NCBI RefSeq assembly: GCF_900129315.1
Contig: NZ_FQUS01000004.1
Coordinates: 62,001-126,000, forward strand
DNA length: 64,000 bases
Reading direction: 5' to 3'
Origin: Fodinibius roseus
Lineage (GTDB): Bacteria > Bacteroidota > Rhodothermia > Balneolales > Balneolaceae
Part shown: positions 35,255 through 44,217 of the stretch, in pieces
Numbering within the stretch: the first letter of the stretch is position 1
Layout of the letters: each line of letters opens with the position of its first letter
Position numbers and translations under genes: made by a program
The notes under the pieces: model-generated
The model's database searches: none
What the model was told of the DNA's origin: nothing
Seen by the model: only the letters and a program-made list of their open reading frames with translations

Positions 35255-35837
35255 TCCCCAAAAAATGTTCGATTAAAATAAAAATAGAGTGGTAAGTATA
35301 ACCTTTTCAAACTCTATTTTCATACCATTTGCGCAAAACCCCAAATATAATGTAGATTCAGGGCCTAATCCAGATTTCTCACTCCCAAAGTTCCGGGGAG
35401 TACGGGCCAAGGCCTCCATATTACGAATGTTTTCTGCATGCGAAGAATGGGCGGACGTTTCGCACATCTACATCTGAGCTGCGAAGCCTGTGGCGTACCA
35501 GCATCCCGAGAGGGTAACGCAGGTCAGGGACCGGCAGCGAGGGTAAGATATCATTTTTACCAATAATTTTTATTTTAACTCTTTTCATTCAGAAAGTTCA
35601 CGATATTCCATTTTTTTAATTTGTAAAGTTAACTTATTTAAGAGGCTTTTGAATACCAGGGCCTTTGTTCAAAGCCAGGGCCAACGGGGGATTGCCGTTG
35701 CAACATATTGCCATATGTAAGGATTTCAACCGGCCGGTAACGGCGACATTGGCCAAAAGAACGGTTCGCCGTTCGAGAGTTCGAGGGCCTCGCCAGGAGA
35801 CATACGGGCTAACTATTTTATTTAAATAAAAGAAACT
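35255..35837. other. Divergent spacer between dapB and a DUF819 permease gene
   Basis: 583 bp. It holds dispersed repeat copy 1 (35642-35792). The region 35460-35560 has a GC-rich stretch with stems that faintly resemble SRP RNA but lack its core; no gene is called. No lysine riboswitch pattern was recognised on the minus strand. Confidence 0.55.
35642..35792. repeat. Dispersed repeat, copy 1
   Basis: Starts GAGGCTTTTGAATACCAGG and ends near GGGCCTC, with the conserved centre CATATTGCCATATG and the tail GACATTGGCCAAAAGAACGG. It is related to the copies at 37317, 38704 and 54886. Confidence 0.6.
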
Positions 35838-37091
35838 ATGCATACATTTTTTGCTGCTCCGGTCTTTACCAACGATGCAGTGGTTTTAGGTATCCTGCTG
35901 CTTATACTGGCTTTAATTTTCATTACTTCCAGCAGCGACAACCCCAAATGGCAAAAATTTTATACGTTTGTCCCCTCCCTGCTGCTCTGCTATTTTATTC
36001 CTTCCATCTTTAATTCCCTGGGACTGATTTCCGGTGAAGAGTCCAATCTCTATTTTGTGGCCTCACGCTACCTGCTGCCGGCAAGCCTCGTGCTGTTAAC
36101 GCTGAGCATAGATTTCAAAGGCATCATCGGTCTGGGTCCCAAGGCCATTATCATGTTTTTGGCCGGAACGCTGGGTATCGTTGCAGGGGGACCCCTGGCC
36201 GTGTTGACGGCCGGTTATTTTTCGCCGGAACTGGTGGGCGGGGAAGGCCCGGATGCCCTGTGGCGCGGACTCTCAACGGTTGCCGGCAGCTGGATCGGGG
36301 GCGGAGCCAACCAGACGGCCATGTACGAAGTTTTCGATCCCAGCGACAACCTGTTTTCAGCCATGGTTACAGTGGATATCATCGTGGCCAACATCTGGCT
36401 CGGTTTCCTGCTCTATGGAGCCGGCATTTCCGAGCGTATCGACCGCTGGTTTAATGCGGATGCCACGCCCATCACCGAGCTGCGAAAAAAAATCGAGAAC
36501 TATAAGGCGAGTATTGCCAAAATACCCACGCTGGCCGACCTGACCAGTATTGTGGCCGTTGCTTTTGTGGTTACGGCCATCGGGCATCTCGGAGGCGATG
36601 CTATTGCCCCCTGGATTGCCGAGAATGCCCCGCAACTCAGTCAGCTGAGCCTCGATTCACGCTTTTTCTGGATTATCGTCATTGCCACCACCGGGGGACT
36701 GCTGCTCTCTTTCACCCGGGCGCGGAAGCTGGAGGGGGCCGGGGCTTCCAAGGTGGGAAGCCTTTTTCTGTATGTACTGGTCGCTACGATCGGGATGAAA
36801 ATGAATGTGCTGGCGATCTTAGAGAGCCCGGGTTTTTTCCTGATCGGGCTGATGTGGATCCTGATCCATGTGCTCATTCTGTTCCTGGTCGCCAAGCTTA
36901 TCAATGCTCCCTTCTTTTTTATTGCCGTAGGCAGCCAGGCCAACGTGGGCGGTGCCGCCTCGGCGCCTATTGTGGCCTCGGCCTTCCATCCCGCCCTGGC
37001 GCCGGTAGGCGTTCTCCTGGCGGTGCTGGGCTATGCCCTCGGCACCTATGCAGCCTACCTCTGCGCGCTGATGATGCAGTTTGTGAGCTAA
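35838..37091 (+). CDS. DUF819 family membrane protein (YjcL-like)
   Basis: A 417-aa polytopic membrane protein with about 11-12 helices. Conserved DUF819 patterns include STVAGSWIGGGANQTAMYEVF, LFLYVLVATIGMKMNV and VGSQANVGGAASAPIVASAF. The transported substrate is unknown. It stands alone on the plus strand, divergent from the dap/thr operon. Confidence 0.9.
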   Translation: MHTFFAAPVFTNDAVVLGILLLILALIFITSSSDNPKWQKFYTFVPSLLLCYFIPSIFNSLGLISGEESNLYFVASRYLLPASLVLLTLSIDFKGIIGLGPKAIIMFLAGTLGIVAGGPLAVLTAGYFSPELVGGEGPDALWRGLSTVAGSWIGGGANQTAMYEVFDPSDNLFSAMVTVDIIVANIWLGFLLYGAGISERIDRWFNADATPITELRKKIENYKASIAKIPTLADLTSIVAVAFVVTAIGHLGGDAIAPWIAENAPQLSQLSLDSRFFWIIVIATTGGLLLSFTRARKLEGAGASKVGSLFLYVLVATIGMKMNVLAILESPGFFLIGLMWILIHVLILFLVAKLINAPFFFIAVGSQANVGGAASAPIVASAFHPALAPVGVLLAVLGYALGTYAAYLCALMMQFVS

Positions 37092-37102
37092 GCTGAGTAA
37101 TG

Positions 37103-37265
37103 AGTAATAAGTAGAAAGTAAAAGTATTAAATTCACGGGCTTGGACTCACCCTAAAATAGGTTGACAAAAAATATATACATTATGTCGACGAATAATCAC
37201 AGAGGAACGACTCGAAGATATATCGATGCTTTCCACCTACTACTTTTTACTTTCTACTATTTACT
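37103..37265. repeat. Imperfect inverted repeat flanking a 114-bp AT-rich segment
   Basis: The left arm AGTAATAAGTAGAAAGTA continues to 37126 and the right arm at 37241-37265 is its reverse complement with a few differences. It looks like a remnant of a small mobile element or a low-complexity duplicated tract. Confidence 0.45.
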
Positions 37266-37316
37266 ATTTAGGCCTGATTTCCATTTCCAGGATCTTTATC
37301 TTTCGTATTCATAAAA

Positions 37317-37470
37317 AGGCTTTGGGAAACCTGGAATTTTGGTCCCTATCAAAGCCTGAATATCAAAAGCCTGAGCGCATTCAAAACCTCCGCATACACA
37401 TAAGGCATATGCGGAGGTTTTGAATGCGCAAAGAAAATACACAGATTGGCTACAAGAGCGGTTTCACAGA
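37317..37470. repeat. Dispersed repeat, copy 2 with perfect 22-bp hairpin
   Basis: Starts AGGCTTTGGGAAACCTGG, then ATCAAAGCCTGA, and ends after GATTGGCTACAAGAGCGG. Its central hairpin has perfect 22-bp arms at 37375-37396 and 37408-37429 with an 11-nt loop. Confidence 0.65.
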
Positions 37471-37505
37471 CCTCTCTCATATTTAAAGCTTCATTTATTT
37501 TATTC

Positions 37506-38711
37506 ATGCGCATCCTGAAATTTATCGGCGTCGCCGTCGGTACCCTGCTGCTGGTCTTCCTGATCGTCTTTGGCTTTAACCCGAATGCCCTCTTTACCCT
37601 TTTTGAGAACAGTGATGACCTGCAAGAGGGACAGGAATGGGTATCGAAGACCACCTCGCTGAAAGGACTCACCGAATATATTGGCGAACATCCCCGTATT
37701 GCCGCTGTGGTCTCGCGTTCCGCAACCAACCCGGACACCGTCATCTCATACGGGGCTGGTCAGCCGCATACCATGGGCACGCTCTCGAATTTTCTCCTGA
37801 TTACAACCTACGCCCGCCTGGTGGAAAACGATTCCCTCGATCCCGGTGAGCCTATTCCCCTGAAAGAGGTGGATGCCTACCAGCTTCCCTATATCGATGC
37901 CACCAATCACGAGGATGCCAAAACAGCGCTCCGCAGCGAAGGCGCTGTCACTTCCGACAGCGAAGTTGCGTTGGGGGACCTTATTCAGGCGGGCATCATT
38001 TTTAATGATCTGGCGATTTCCGATTACCTGTATTACCGGTTGGGAGAAGAGGCCATCAGCCATACCTATGAACAACTGAAGCTCCGGCATACCGACCGGC
38101 CCCTCCCCTTCTCCGGGCTTTACATAACCATCAATCCGGCCACGCACGACACCACAGCCCAGGCTCACCTGCAGTATCTCGACAGGTTGTCAGGCCAGGA
38201 GTTCCGGGACATGGTATTGACCAATGCTCAAAAATACCAGTCGGATACTGCTTTCCGCAACCGTATTGATGAACTCTTCAATGCTTCGCAGGGACTTGCG
38301 ATGCAATTTACCGACCGCCGGGATGCCTTGACCTTTTTCCCCCAGTCAACCGCGGGCGAGCTCTCCGGGTTGATGATCAGGCTGCAACAAGACCAGCTCC
38401 TTTCACCGGCCGTTTCAAAGCGAATCAGGGATATTATGGATTGGCCCCTGGAGCGGCAGAGCTTGAACAACGACTTTGAATTCTACGGGGCCATTTACGA
38501 TAACCGGATGGGACTGCTTAATGGACTGGATTACGGCGCTTCGACCTACTCGCAGGAGCCGTTCGGTCAGGCCGTCTTCTTCGATTCCCTACAGGTTGGC
38601 CTCTGGTTTCATATGAGCAGTAACCTGATGCACCAGGATTACCAGCAGCGCCTGATGTGGGATCCGGCCCTGCGCGAGACCACCCTGCGGCAGCTTAACA
38701 GGAAATTTTGA
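37506..38711 (+). CDS. Serine hydrolase-like (beta-lactamase fold) protein, catalytic residues not seen
   Basis: A 401-aa protein with an N-terminal membrane anchor (residues 4-24, KFIGVAVGTLLLVFLIVFGF). The following domain resembles D-alanyl-D-alanine carboxypeptidase/class A beta-lactamase folds (SRSATNPDTVISYGAG, IIFNDLAISDYLYYRLG), but no SxxK tetrad is visible at the expected site (TMGTLSNFLLI) and the SDN motif is degenerate. It may be a non-catalytic cell-wall-binding relative. The start at ATG 37506 is chosen over an upstream TTG at 37446 that lies within repeat copy 2. The stop codon is the first part of repeat copy 3. Confidence 0.6.
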   Translation: MRILKFIGVAVGTLLLVFLIVFGFNPNALFTLFENSDDLQEGQEWVSKTTSLKGLTEYIGEHPRIAAVVSRSATNPDTVISYGAGQPHTMGTLSNFLLITTYARLVENDSLDPGEPIPLKEVDAYQLPYIDATNHEDAKTALRSEGAVTSDSEVALGDLIQAGIIFNDLAISDYLYYRLGEEAISHTYEQLKLRHTDRPLPFSGLYITINPATHDTTAQAHLQYLDRLSGQEFRDMVLTNAQKYQSDTAFRNRIDELFNASQGLAMQFTDRRDALTFFPQSTAGELSGLMIRLQQDQLLSPAVSKRIRDIMDWPLERQSLNNDFEFYGAIYDNRMGLLNGLDYGASTYSQEPFGQAVFFDSLQVGLWFHMSSNLMHQDYQQRLMWDPALRETTLRQLNRKF

Positions 38712-38850
38712 AAAACCAGGAATTTTAGTCAATATCAAAGCCTGAGCTTATTGAAAACACAGCATATATGATATATAAACATACATATGTGAGGATGTTG
38801 AATCCGTGAAAATTCAGTGATTTGCCAAAAGAATAGTTTTGCAAAGCGCT
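38704..38850. repeat. Dispersed repeat, copy 3
   Basis: Starts TTTTGAAAAACCAGGAATTT over the stop codon of the preceding gene and ends TTTTGCAAAGCGC. The centre has CATATATGATATAT and CATATGTG. It is related to the copies at 35642, 37317 and 54886. Confidence 0.6.
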
Positions 38851-38920
38851 CTAATATTGATAACTGAATTTTGGCTATCTTTAGGTTTCCTGTTCTTCCT
38901 AATATCAACTAACAACTGCT

Positions 38921-39088
38921 ATGGCAAACTCAACCAATAAAGTAACGGAATCTGTTCGCGGGGGCATCACTCTCGGTTCGGCACTGGCCATTGCTATATC
39001 GTGGTCGGTCAATGAGTCCATTCTCTGGGCGATTATACACGGCTTACTGAGCTGGTTCTATGTTCTCTATTACGCCCTTTTTTACTAA
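38921..39088 (+). CDS. Small membrane protein (55 aa)
   Basis: A 55-aa protein too short for usual gene finders: MANSTNKVTESVRGG, then two hydrophobic stretches (TLGSALAIAISWS, SILWAIIHGLLSWFYVLYY). A small TM hairpin of unknown function. It lies 19 nt before the next membrane protein gene on the same strand, so the two may be co-translated. Confidence 0.6.
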   Translation: MANSTNKVTESVRGGITLGSALAIAISWSVNESILWAIIHGLLSWFYVLYYALFY

Positions 39089-39107
39089 TGCACCGGATTG
39101 CACACGC

Positions 39108-39593
39108 ATGGACTCTTATAAATATCTTTACCTTGTATGGCTGATTCCAGCCGCCTTTATCTTCCTGTGCCTTCACCAGAGCATGGTCTGGTACGGTATC
39201 ATTGATACCTACGAAAACGGCAACAGCTACACTGCGGAAGTCGTCGACTATGAACTGAAACAGATAGCCGCTCAAACCAACGGTTATATCGTATTGCGCT
39301 TTGAGGATCAACAGGACCGTTTAATACAGAAAAAACTGTCGTTGCCGGTGGAAATGGCGGGACAGTTGCAGCAGATCAGGGTGGTACCCATCCGTTATCA
39401 AGCCGGTGCCTTCCAGGAAATTGTAATTATGCCTACCTATGGAACCCAGAAGGGATTGGTACTGACCAATCTGGCCATGGCGGTCGTAGCCCTGATCATT
39501 ACCCTGATCATTGCCGTGGTAGTGCATCGCTATGCCGGCAAAAAGGCACGGGAAGGGTCAGAACAACTTGAAATAGAAAGAATCGATCACTGA
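39108..39593 (+). CDS. Hypothetical membrane protein
   Basis: A 161-aa protein with an N-terminal helix (YKYLYLVWLIPAAFIFLCL) and a C-terminal helix (VLTNLAMAVVALIITLIIAVVV) around a soluble beta-rich middle (YTAEVVDYELKQI, YIVLRFEDQQDRLIQKKLSL). No family recognised. The start is placed at 39108 because upstream codons overlap the 55-aa gene. It precedes the methylase gene by 5 nt. Confidence 0.65.
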   Translation: MDSYKYLYLVWLIPAAFIFLCLHQSMVWYGIIDTYENGNSYTAEVVDYELKQIAAQTNGYIVLRFEDQQDRLIQKKLSLPVEMAGQLQQIRVVPIRYQAGAFQEIVIMPTYGTQKGLVLTNLAMAVVALIITLIIAVVVHRYAGKKAREGSEQLEIERIDH

Positions 39594-39598
39594 CTCCC

Positions 39599-40330
39599 AT
39601 GAAGAACAACCGCTCTTCTTCCGCTCGGGGGACCCTCTACCTCGTCCCCAATACACTTGGTAAAACACCCGAGAACAACACCATTCCCGAATACGTGCTT
39701 AATATCATACGCCGGCTGGATGTCCTGATTGTGGAAAATATCCAGACGGCCTCGCGTTACCTGCAGTGGGTGGGAGACACCATCCCCGACTATGAAATTG
39801 ACTTCCTGCTGCTAAATAAAAAGACGCCGGTGCATGAAATCGCCTCCTTTTTGGATCCGCTGAAACAGGGACGCGATGCCGGACTGTTATCCGAAGCGGG
39901 GTGTCCCGTGATTGCCGATCCCGGCTCAGAGCTGGTAAAGATGGCTCATGCGCAAGATATTCACGTATCACCGCTGGTGGGTCCCTCTTCGATCCTGCTG
40001 GCATTGATGGGATCGGGCTTTAACGGCCAGGAGTTTGCCTTTCACGGCTATCTGCCTATCGACCGGAATAAACGGCGTCAGGCCCTGCTGAAGCTGGAAC
40101 AAAAAGCCCGAAACAGTGCGCAGACCCAAATTTTTATGGAAGCGCCCCATCGCAATGATGCGATCGTTAAAAATATTATCGCCCACTGCAGAGACGACAC
40201 CCGTTTCTGTACGGCTACGAACCTGACGCTGCCCGACGAGCGTATCATCTCTCAGCCTGTCCGTCACTGGAAGCAGGGGTCGATTCCCGCTATACATAAA
40301 GAACCGACGATTTTTCTCTTATCTTCTTAA
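39599..40330 (+). CDS. SAM-dependent methyltransferase, RsmI/tetrapyrrole methylase family
   Basis: A 243-aa protein of the tetrapyrrole methylase fold. It has GTLYLVPNTLGK at the start, VLIVENIQTASRYLQW, and the RsmI-like SEAGCPVIADPGSELV and VGPSSILLALMGSGFNGQEFAFHGYLP. RsmI 2'-O-methylates C1402 of 16S rRNA, but this shorter Bacteroidota-type relative may be a paralogue, and the substrate is uncertain. Confidence 0.85.
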   Translation: MKNNRSSSARGTLYLVPNTLGKTPENNTIPEYVLNIIRRLDVLIVENIQTASRYLQWVGDTIPDYEIDFLLLNKKTPVHEIASFLDPLKQGRDAGLLSEAGCPVIADPGSELVKMAHAQDIHVSPLVGPSSILLALMGSGFNGQEFAFHGYLPIDRNKRRQALLKLEQKARNSAQTQIFMEAPHRNDAIVKNIIAHCRDDTRFCTATNLTLPDERIISQPVRHWKQGSIPAIHKEPTIFLLSS

Positions 40331-40405
40331 GCCTCCCGTCATCGGATTGGTTGTTCTCATCATTTTTTGGGTTCCGTATTTTCAGGATTGAAAAAATGAA
40401 ACGTT

Positions 40406-40786
40406 TTACCGGGCGCCGGCCTCTTCCAACATATGCACAATGTCATCATGCTGGTGATAGCTGGCCTGGTCTTTAGCCGACCATCCCCGGTCGTCATGCA
40501 CTTCCACATCACTGCGATGCTTGATCAGAAGCTGCACAATTTCATGATGACCGTTACTTGACGCCCAGTAAAGAGCGCTGGTTCCCCGGTTATCACGCAC
40601 GTTCACATCCGCTCCCTCATCAAGCAGGCATTTCACGATTTCAGTATGTCCGTGCTTGGCTGCTTTCATGAGAGCCGTTCGTTTATGCTCATCACTGGTG
40701 TCAACATCTGTTCCCTCCGAGAGGTGTCTCTTTACTGCTTCAATATCTCCATTTTCCGCAGCTTCCAGAAAGGCGTTTTCTTCCAT
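40406..40786 (-). CDS. Ankyrin repeat protein
   Basis: A 126-aa cytosolic protein of about four ankyrin repeats (FLEAAENGDIEAVKRHLSEG, TALMKAAKHGHTEIVKCLLD, TSALYWASSNGHHEIVQLL, AKDQASYHQHDDIVHMLEEA). The start is fixed by a strong SD (GGAGG, 9 nt upstream). Longer frames upstream (to 41020) have no SD and no homology. Function unknown; ankyrin repeats mediate protein-protein contacts. Confidence 0.8.
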   Translation of the reverse strand: MEENAFLEAAENGDIEAVKRHLSEGTDVDTSDEHKRTALMKAAKHGHTEIVKCLLDEGADVNVRDNRGTSALYWASSNGHHEIVQLLIKHRSDVEVHDDRGWSAKDQASYHQHDDIVHMLEEAGAR

Positions 40787-41124
40787 AAATAAACCTCCGT
40801 TTCTATAGTTTAGTAGGTAGGATGTAGTGTTATTGTAATTGATAAAATAGCCATAATCAACTTTTTGAAGGGAGTATTTGGATTTTTTGGCAGGAATGGA
40901 AAAAAGGTCCCCTCCAGCTGCAACCGGAATCCGGCAAGCCACCGGTTTCAATAGCTCCACGAGCCCCAAAGGTCCTGTTTCCGGGAATCCACCGGCCCAA
41001 CCATGCAGCCCAACAGCCATAGCCTTGCCATACGGTCCCTTGTGCTTCTCTCTTTTTTTCTTGTGTAAATATTACTTAATTTCAAGCCTTAAGGATTATC
41101 ATTCTATAACCAATACGAGGTACG

Positions 41125-42420
41125 GTGACTCTACAAGCTACTGGCTCCGGAAATGATGGCTGTCTTTATGGCCGATTTTTTTTAGTAGTTATACTAAGTT
41201 GTCTTTTTTTAACAGGCTGCAACACGCTTTCACAAGCCCAGAAGAATGCTGACAATTCACTAACCCGCATTTCCACGGCCGTTCGCAGCGACGGGAAGGG
41301 GCAGGTCGTACGATTTAATATGCAGCAGCCGGCCGATTCCTTTCGGGTATACCAGCCCGAACCCCATCTTATCCAGCTTGCCATTTTTAACGATAAGATA
41401 AATTCGGATAATATTGCCGCCCCGGGCGAGTCGTCTCTCTTGGAAGATGTCCGGTTTTACGACATCCCCAACGGTATCGGCGTGGATATACGGCTTAACC
41501 CGGATAACTATTACGACAGCCAGTTCTATCCGGATGCGAAAAGTGATGATTTGTTGCTGGGACTCACCCATACCGATCGCCAGGCTTTGGAACAGCAGAC
41601 ACAGGGGTTGGCAGCCATTCGATGGTCGGAGTCTCCCTTTCCTCCCGACAGCCTGCAACCGGAAGAGGAACCTTTGCCGCAAAACACCAATTACGACAAA
41701 GTGAAAGATAAGATGAAGTTTGACGTGGTTGTCCTTGATCCGGGACACGGCGGACATGATACCGGTGCCATCGGCTATAATAATGTGCTGGAAAAAAAGG
41801 TTGTGCTGCAGATTGCCAAAAAAGTGGGCGGCTACATCAATGAACATCTGCCGGATGTGGAGGTAATTTATACGCGTGATGATGACCGTTTCATCGAGCT
41901 TGAAGAACGCGGACGCATAGCCAATCGCCAGGAGGGGGATCTTTTCGTCTCCATTCACTGCAATTCCAACCACTCGCGACAACCCTACGGCTCGGAGGTC
42001 TATTTTCTCGGGCTGGAACGAAGTCAAACAGCCCTTGAAGTGATGAAACGCGAAAACAAAGTGGTACGCGCCAACAGCAATGTTGAACAGAAACAGCTCA
42101 GCCAGGAAGAACTGCTGATCTACGAACTGGCCAACAGCGGGTATATATCGACCAGTGAACGCATCGCCGGAATGCTTGAGCACCAGTTCAGTGAACGCGC
42201 CCAGCGCCGGTCACGGGGGGTCAAACAGGCTCGATTTGTCGTGCTATATCATGCTTCCATGCCTGCGGTTCTGATTGAAACAGGATTTATCAGCAACCCC
42301 AATGAAGCACAGTACCTTACCTCGGAATACGGACAAAACATCATCGCTTCGGCCATTTTCAGAGCGATCCGGAATTACAAGCAGCAGTACGAGCGAAATT
42401 ATCAACTGCAGACAAAATAA
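41125..42420 (+). CDS. N-acetylmuramoyl-L-alanine amidase, lipoprotein (AmiC-like)
   Basis: A 431-aa Amidase_3 enzyme that cleaves the stem peptide from MurNAc. A GTG start precedes a hydrophobic signal and lipobox LTGC (Cys near residue 32), so it is probably anchored in the outer membrane. A variable N-terminal domain is followed by the catalytic domain (about 195-425): VVLDPGHGGHDTGAIG, RDDDRFIELEERGRIAN, SIHCNSNH and LIETGFISNPNEA with the Zn ligands. It is 9 nt upstream of udk and may share its transcript. Confidence 0.9.
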   Translation: MTLQATGSGNDGCLYGRFFLVVILSCLFLTGCNTLSQAQKNADNSLTRISTAVRSDGKGQVVRFNMQQPADSFRVYQPEPHLIQLAIFNDKINSDNIAAPGESSLLEDVRFYDIPNGIGVDIRLNPDNYYDSQFYPDAKSDDLLLGLTHTDRQALEQQTQGLAAIRWSESPFPPDSLQPEEEPLPQNTNYDKVKDKMKFDVVVLDPGHGGHDTGAIGYNNVLEKKVVLQIAKKVGGYINEHLPDVEVIYTRDDDRFIELEERGRIANRQEGDLFVSIHCNSNHSRQPYGSEVYFLGLERSQTALEVMKRENKVVRANSNVEQKQLSQEELLIYELANSGYISTSERIAGMLEHQFSERAQRRSRGVKQARFVVLYHASMPAVLIETGFISNPNEAQYLTSEYGQNIIASAIFRAIRNYKQQYERNYQLQTK

Positions 42421-42429
42421 GCATCTCTT

Positions 42430-43044
42430 TTGGAACCATTAATTATCGGCGTGGCAGGTGGAAGCGGAGCCGGTAAAACGACGGTTGTCCGCCATATTAT
42501 CGACACCTTCAGAGAAGAATGTATCCTCCTGCTGCAGCACGACTCCTACTACCGGGACCTGAAACATCTTCCGTTCAGTGAGCGGACCCAACAAAACTTT
42601 GATCACCCTTCTGCCCTGGAAACGGAGCTTATGATTCGCCATATCAAGGCACTAAAAGAAGGTTATCAGGTCGAAATCCCTATCTATGATTTCACCAACC
42701 ATATCCGGAAAGATGAGACAAGGCTGGTCGAACCAAGGGATATTATCCTCATCGACGGAATTCTCATTTTTAATGAAAAAGAGCTCCGCGAGCTAATGGA
42801 TATTAAGCTGTATGTGGACACCGACGACGATATCCGCCTGCTCAGGCGCATTCAGCGTGACATTGTGGAGCGCGACCGCGAACTGGAGAACGTCCTCCAC
42901 CAGTACAAAAAGTTTGTGCGACCCATGCACCTCGAATTTGTGGAACCCAGCAAACGATATGCCGATATTATCATCCCGCGCGGGGGACAAAATAAAGTGG
43001 CGCTGGATATGGTCAATGCCCTTATCCAGGATCACCTGAATTAA
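42430..43044 (+). CDS. udk: Uridine kinase
   Basis: A 204-aa uridine/cytidine kinase of nucleoside salvage. P-loop GVAGGSGAGKTT near residue 7, the DHPSALET region, PIYDFTNHIRKDE and a C-terminal RPMHLEFVEPSKRYADIIIPRGG. It has a TTG start 9 nt after the amidase stop. Confidence 0.95.
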   Translation: MEPLIIGVAGGSGAGKTTVVRHIIDTFREECILLLQHDSYYRDLKHLPFSERTQQNFDHPSALETELMIRHIKALKEGYQVEIPIYDFTNHIRKDETRLVEPRDIILIDGILIFNEKELRELMDIKLYVDTDDDIRLLRRIQRDIVERDRELENVLHQYKKFVRPMHLEFVEPSKRYADIIIPRGGQNKVALDMVNALIQDHLN

Positions 43045-43137
43045 CCGAAGGGTATGTTTTTTGCTTTACTCGCCTTATATTAATTTGCAAAGGGTTAAAT
43101 ATTAGCATTGGAACATCCAAGCCAATAATTTATTTAT

Positions 43138-43860
43138 ATGGATTTAACATCAAAGACTGCAGTTGTAACAGGAGCAAGCGGCGGCATTGGAGCCGCCTTC
43201 AGCCAGGCATTGATTAACAAAGGCGCTACCGTATACGGCCTGGCCCGCAGCGCTGATAAACTGGGACAGCGTCAGCAGGAACTGGGCGATCAGTTTGTTC
43301 CCGTAACACTGGATATCACCGACCACGAGTCCATTGACCGCTGGATTCAACAGACGTTTGACGATGACCTTCTGCCCGATGTACTGATCAATAATGCGGG
43401 ACTGGGGCGCTTCGGTGATGTGGACTCCCTGCCCCTCGAGGATTGGGAGGCCATGATCAACACCAACCTCTCCGGCATCTTCTATATGTGCCGCCAGGTG
43501 GTACCTCTCATGAAGGACAACGAAAACAGCTGCCATATTATCAATATCGCGTCTATCGCGGGGAAGGTGAGTAATCCGCAAATGTCGGGGTACAATGCTT
43601 CCAAATTCGGGGTGCGGGGATTCAGCGAGGCGCTGTTTCAGGAACTGCGCTACGACGGCATCAAGGTAACCTGCTTTTATCCGGGCTCCATACAAACCGA
43701 TTTTTTTAGTGACGCCAATAATTCCGAATCGCACGCAAATATGATGCAGCCCGGGGATGTGGCCGGGGTGCTTATCAATGTGCTGGAAACACCGGATAAT
43801 TTTCTGATCAACGACATCACCATGCGTCCGCTAAACCCCAAACACCCGACAGAGCAATAA
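43138..43860 (+). CDS. SDR family oxidoreductase
   Basis: A 240-aa classical short-chain dehydrogenase with AVVTGASGGIGAAF, DVLINNAGLGRFG, catalytic Ser (NIASIAG) and Tyr-Lys (YNASKFG). The subgroup resembles YdfG-like/3-ketoacyl reductases, with no clear substrate. It lies 3 nt upstream of the lipoprotein gene, suggesting an operon. Confidence 0.9.
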   Translation: MDLTSKTAVVTGASGGIGAAFSQALINKGATVYGLARSADKLGQRQQELGDQFVPVTLDITDHESIDRWIQQTFDDDLLPDVLINNAGLGRFGDVDSLPLEDWEAMINTNLSGIFYMCRQVVPLMKDNENSCHIINIASIAGKVSNPQMSGYNASKFGVRGFSEALFQELRYDGIKVTCFYPGSIQTDFFSDANNSESHANMMQPGDVAGVLINVLETPDNFLINDITMRPLNPKHPTEQ

Positions 43861-43863
43861 CCT

Positions 43864-44217
43864 ATGGTCAGATGGTACTGCCTTGTCATCCTGTTATCAG
43901 GCCTCGTTGCGGGGTGCAGCGAATCGCCGGAAAAGCCTGAAATGCTTATCGATGAAGATACCTATATCTCTTTGCTGGTTGAGCTCCAGCTGGTCCGCAC
44001 CTATTCTGAAACGGATCGCATGGATGAAGCGGCGGCGGATTCGCTTCGCGATACAATATTCCGGGAATACGGTGTTCCCGACAGCGCTTTCTGGGAAAGC
44101 CATAAATATTACCAGCAATTTCCAGCGGATCAAAAAAAACGGGTGGAAGAGGCTATCGAGCGGCTCCGAAAAGATCGCATGGAAGAACCGGGGCGCCCGT
44201 CGGAAGAACAGGATTAA
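43864..44217 (+). CDS. DUF4296-like lipoprotein
   Basis: A 117-aa protein. The N-terminal signal is followed by lipobox VAGC (Cys near residue 18). The body is a short helical domain typical of the DUF4296 group (LIDEDTYISLLVELQLVRTYSE, FREYGVPDSAFWESHKYYQQ). Function unknown. Its stop overlaps the recQ stop by 4 nt in a convergent arrangement. Confidence 0.75.
   Translation: MVRWYCLVILLSGLVAGCSESPEKPEMLIDEDTYISLLVELQLVRTYSETDRMDEAAADSLRDTIFREYGVPDSAFWESHKYYQQFPADQKKRVEEAIERLRKDRMEEPGRPSEEQD

Larger units (their letters stand above)
37092..37505. other. Spacer with inverted repeat and repeat copy 2
   Basis: 414 bp. It contains an inverted repeat pair (37103-37126 and 37241-37265, AGTA-rich arms about 114 bp apart), the string CACCCTAAAATAGGTTGACA at 37149-37168 that could be an insertion-sequence end, and dispersed repeat copy 2 with a perfect hairpin. 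No gene seen. Confidence 0.55.

Noticed and set aside
35255-35460. Lysine riboswitch upstream of dapB
   Set aside because: I searched the minus strand for the L-box core and conserved stems and did not find them.
35460-35560. SRP-RNA-like string (CAGGTCAGG, GACCGG, CAGCGAGGG)
   Set aside because: It lacks the GGAA tetraloop and the following AAGGAAG of the SRP core, so it is not a functional 4.5S RNA by inspection. No other known RNA family fits; not called.
41260-42183. Minus-strand ORF of 307 aa opposite the amidase gene
   Set aside because: Antisense shadow of the conserved amidase; no motif.
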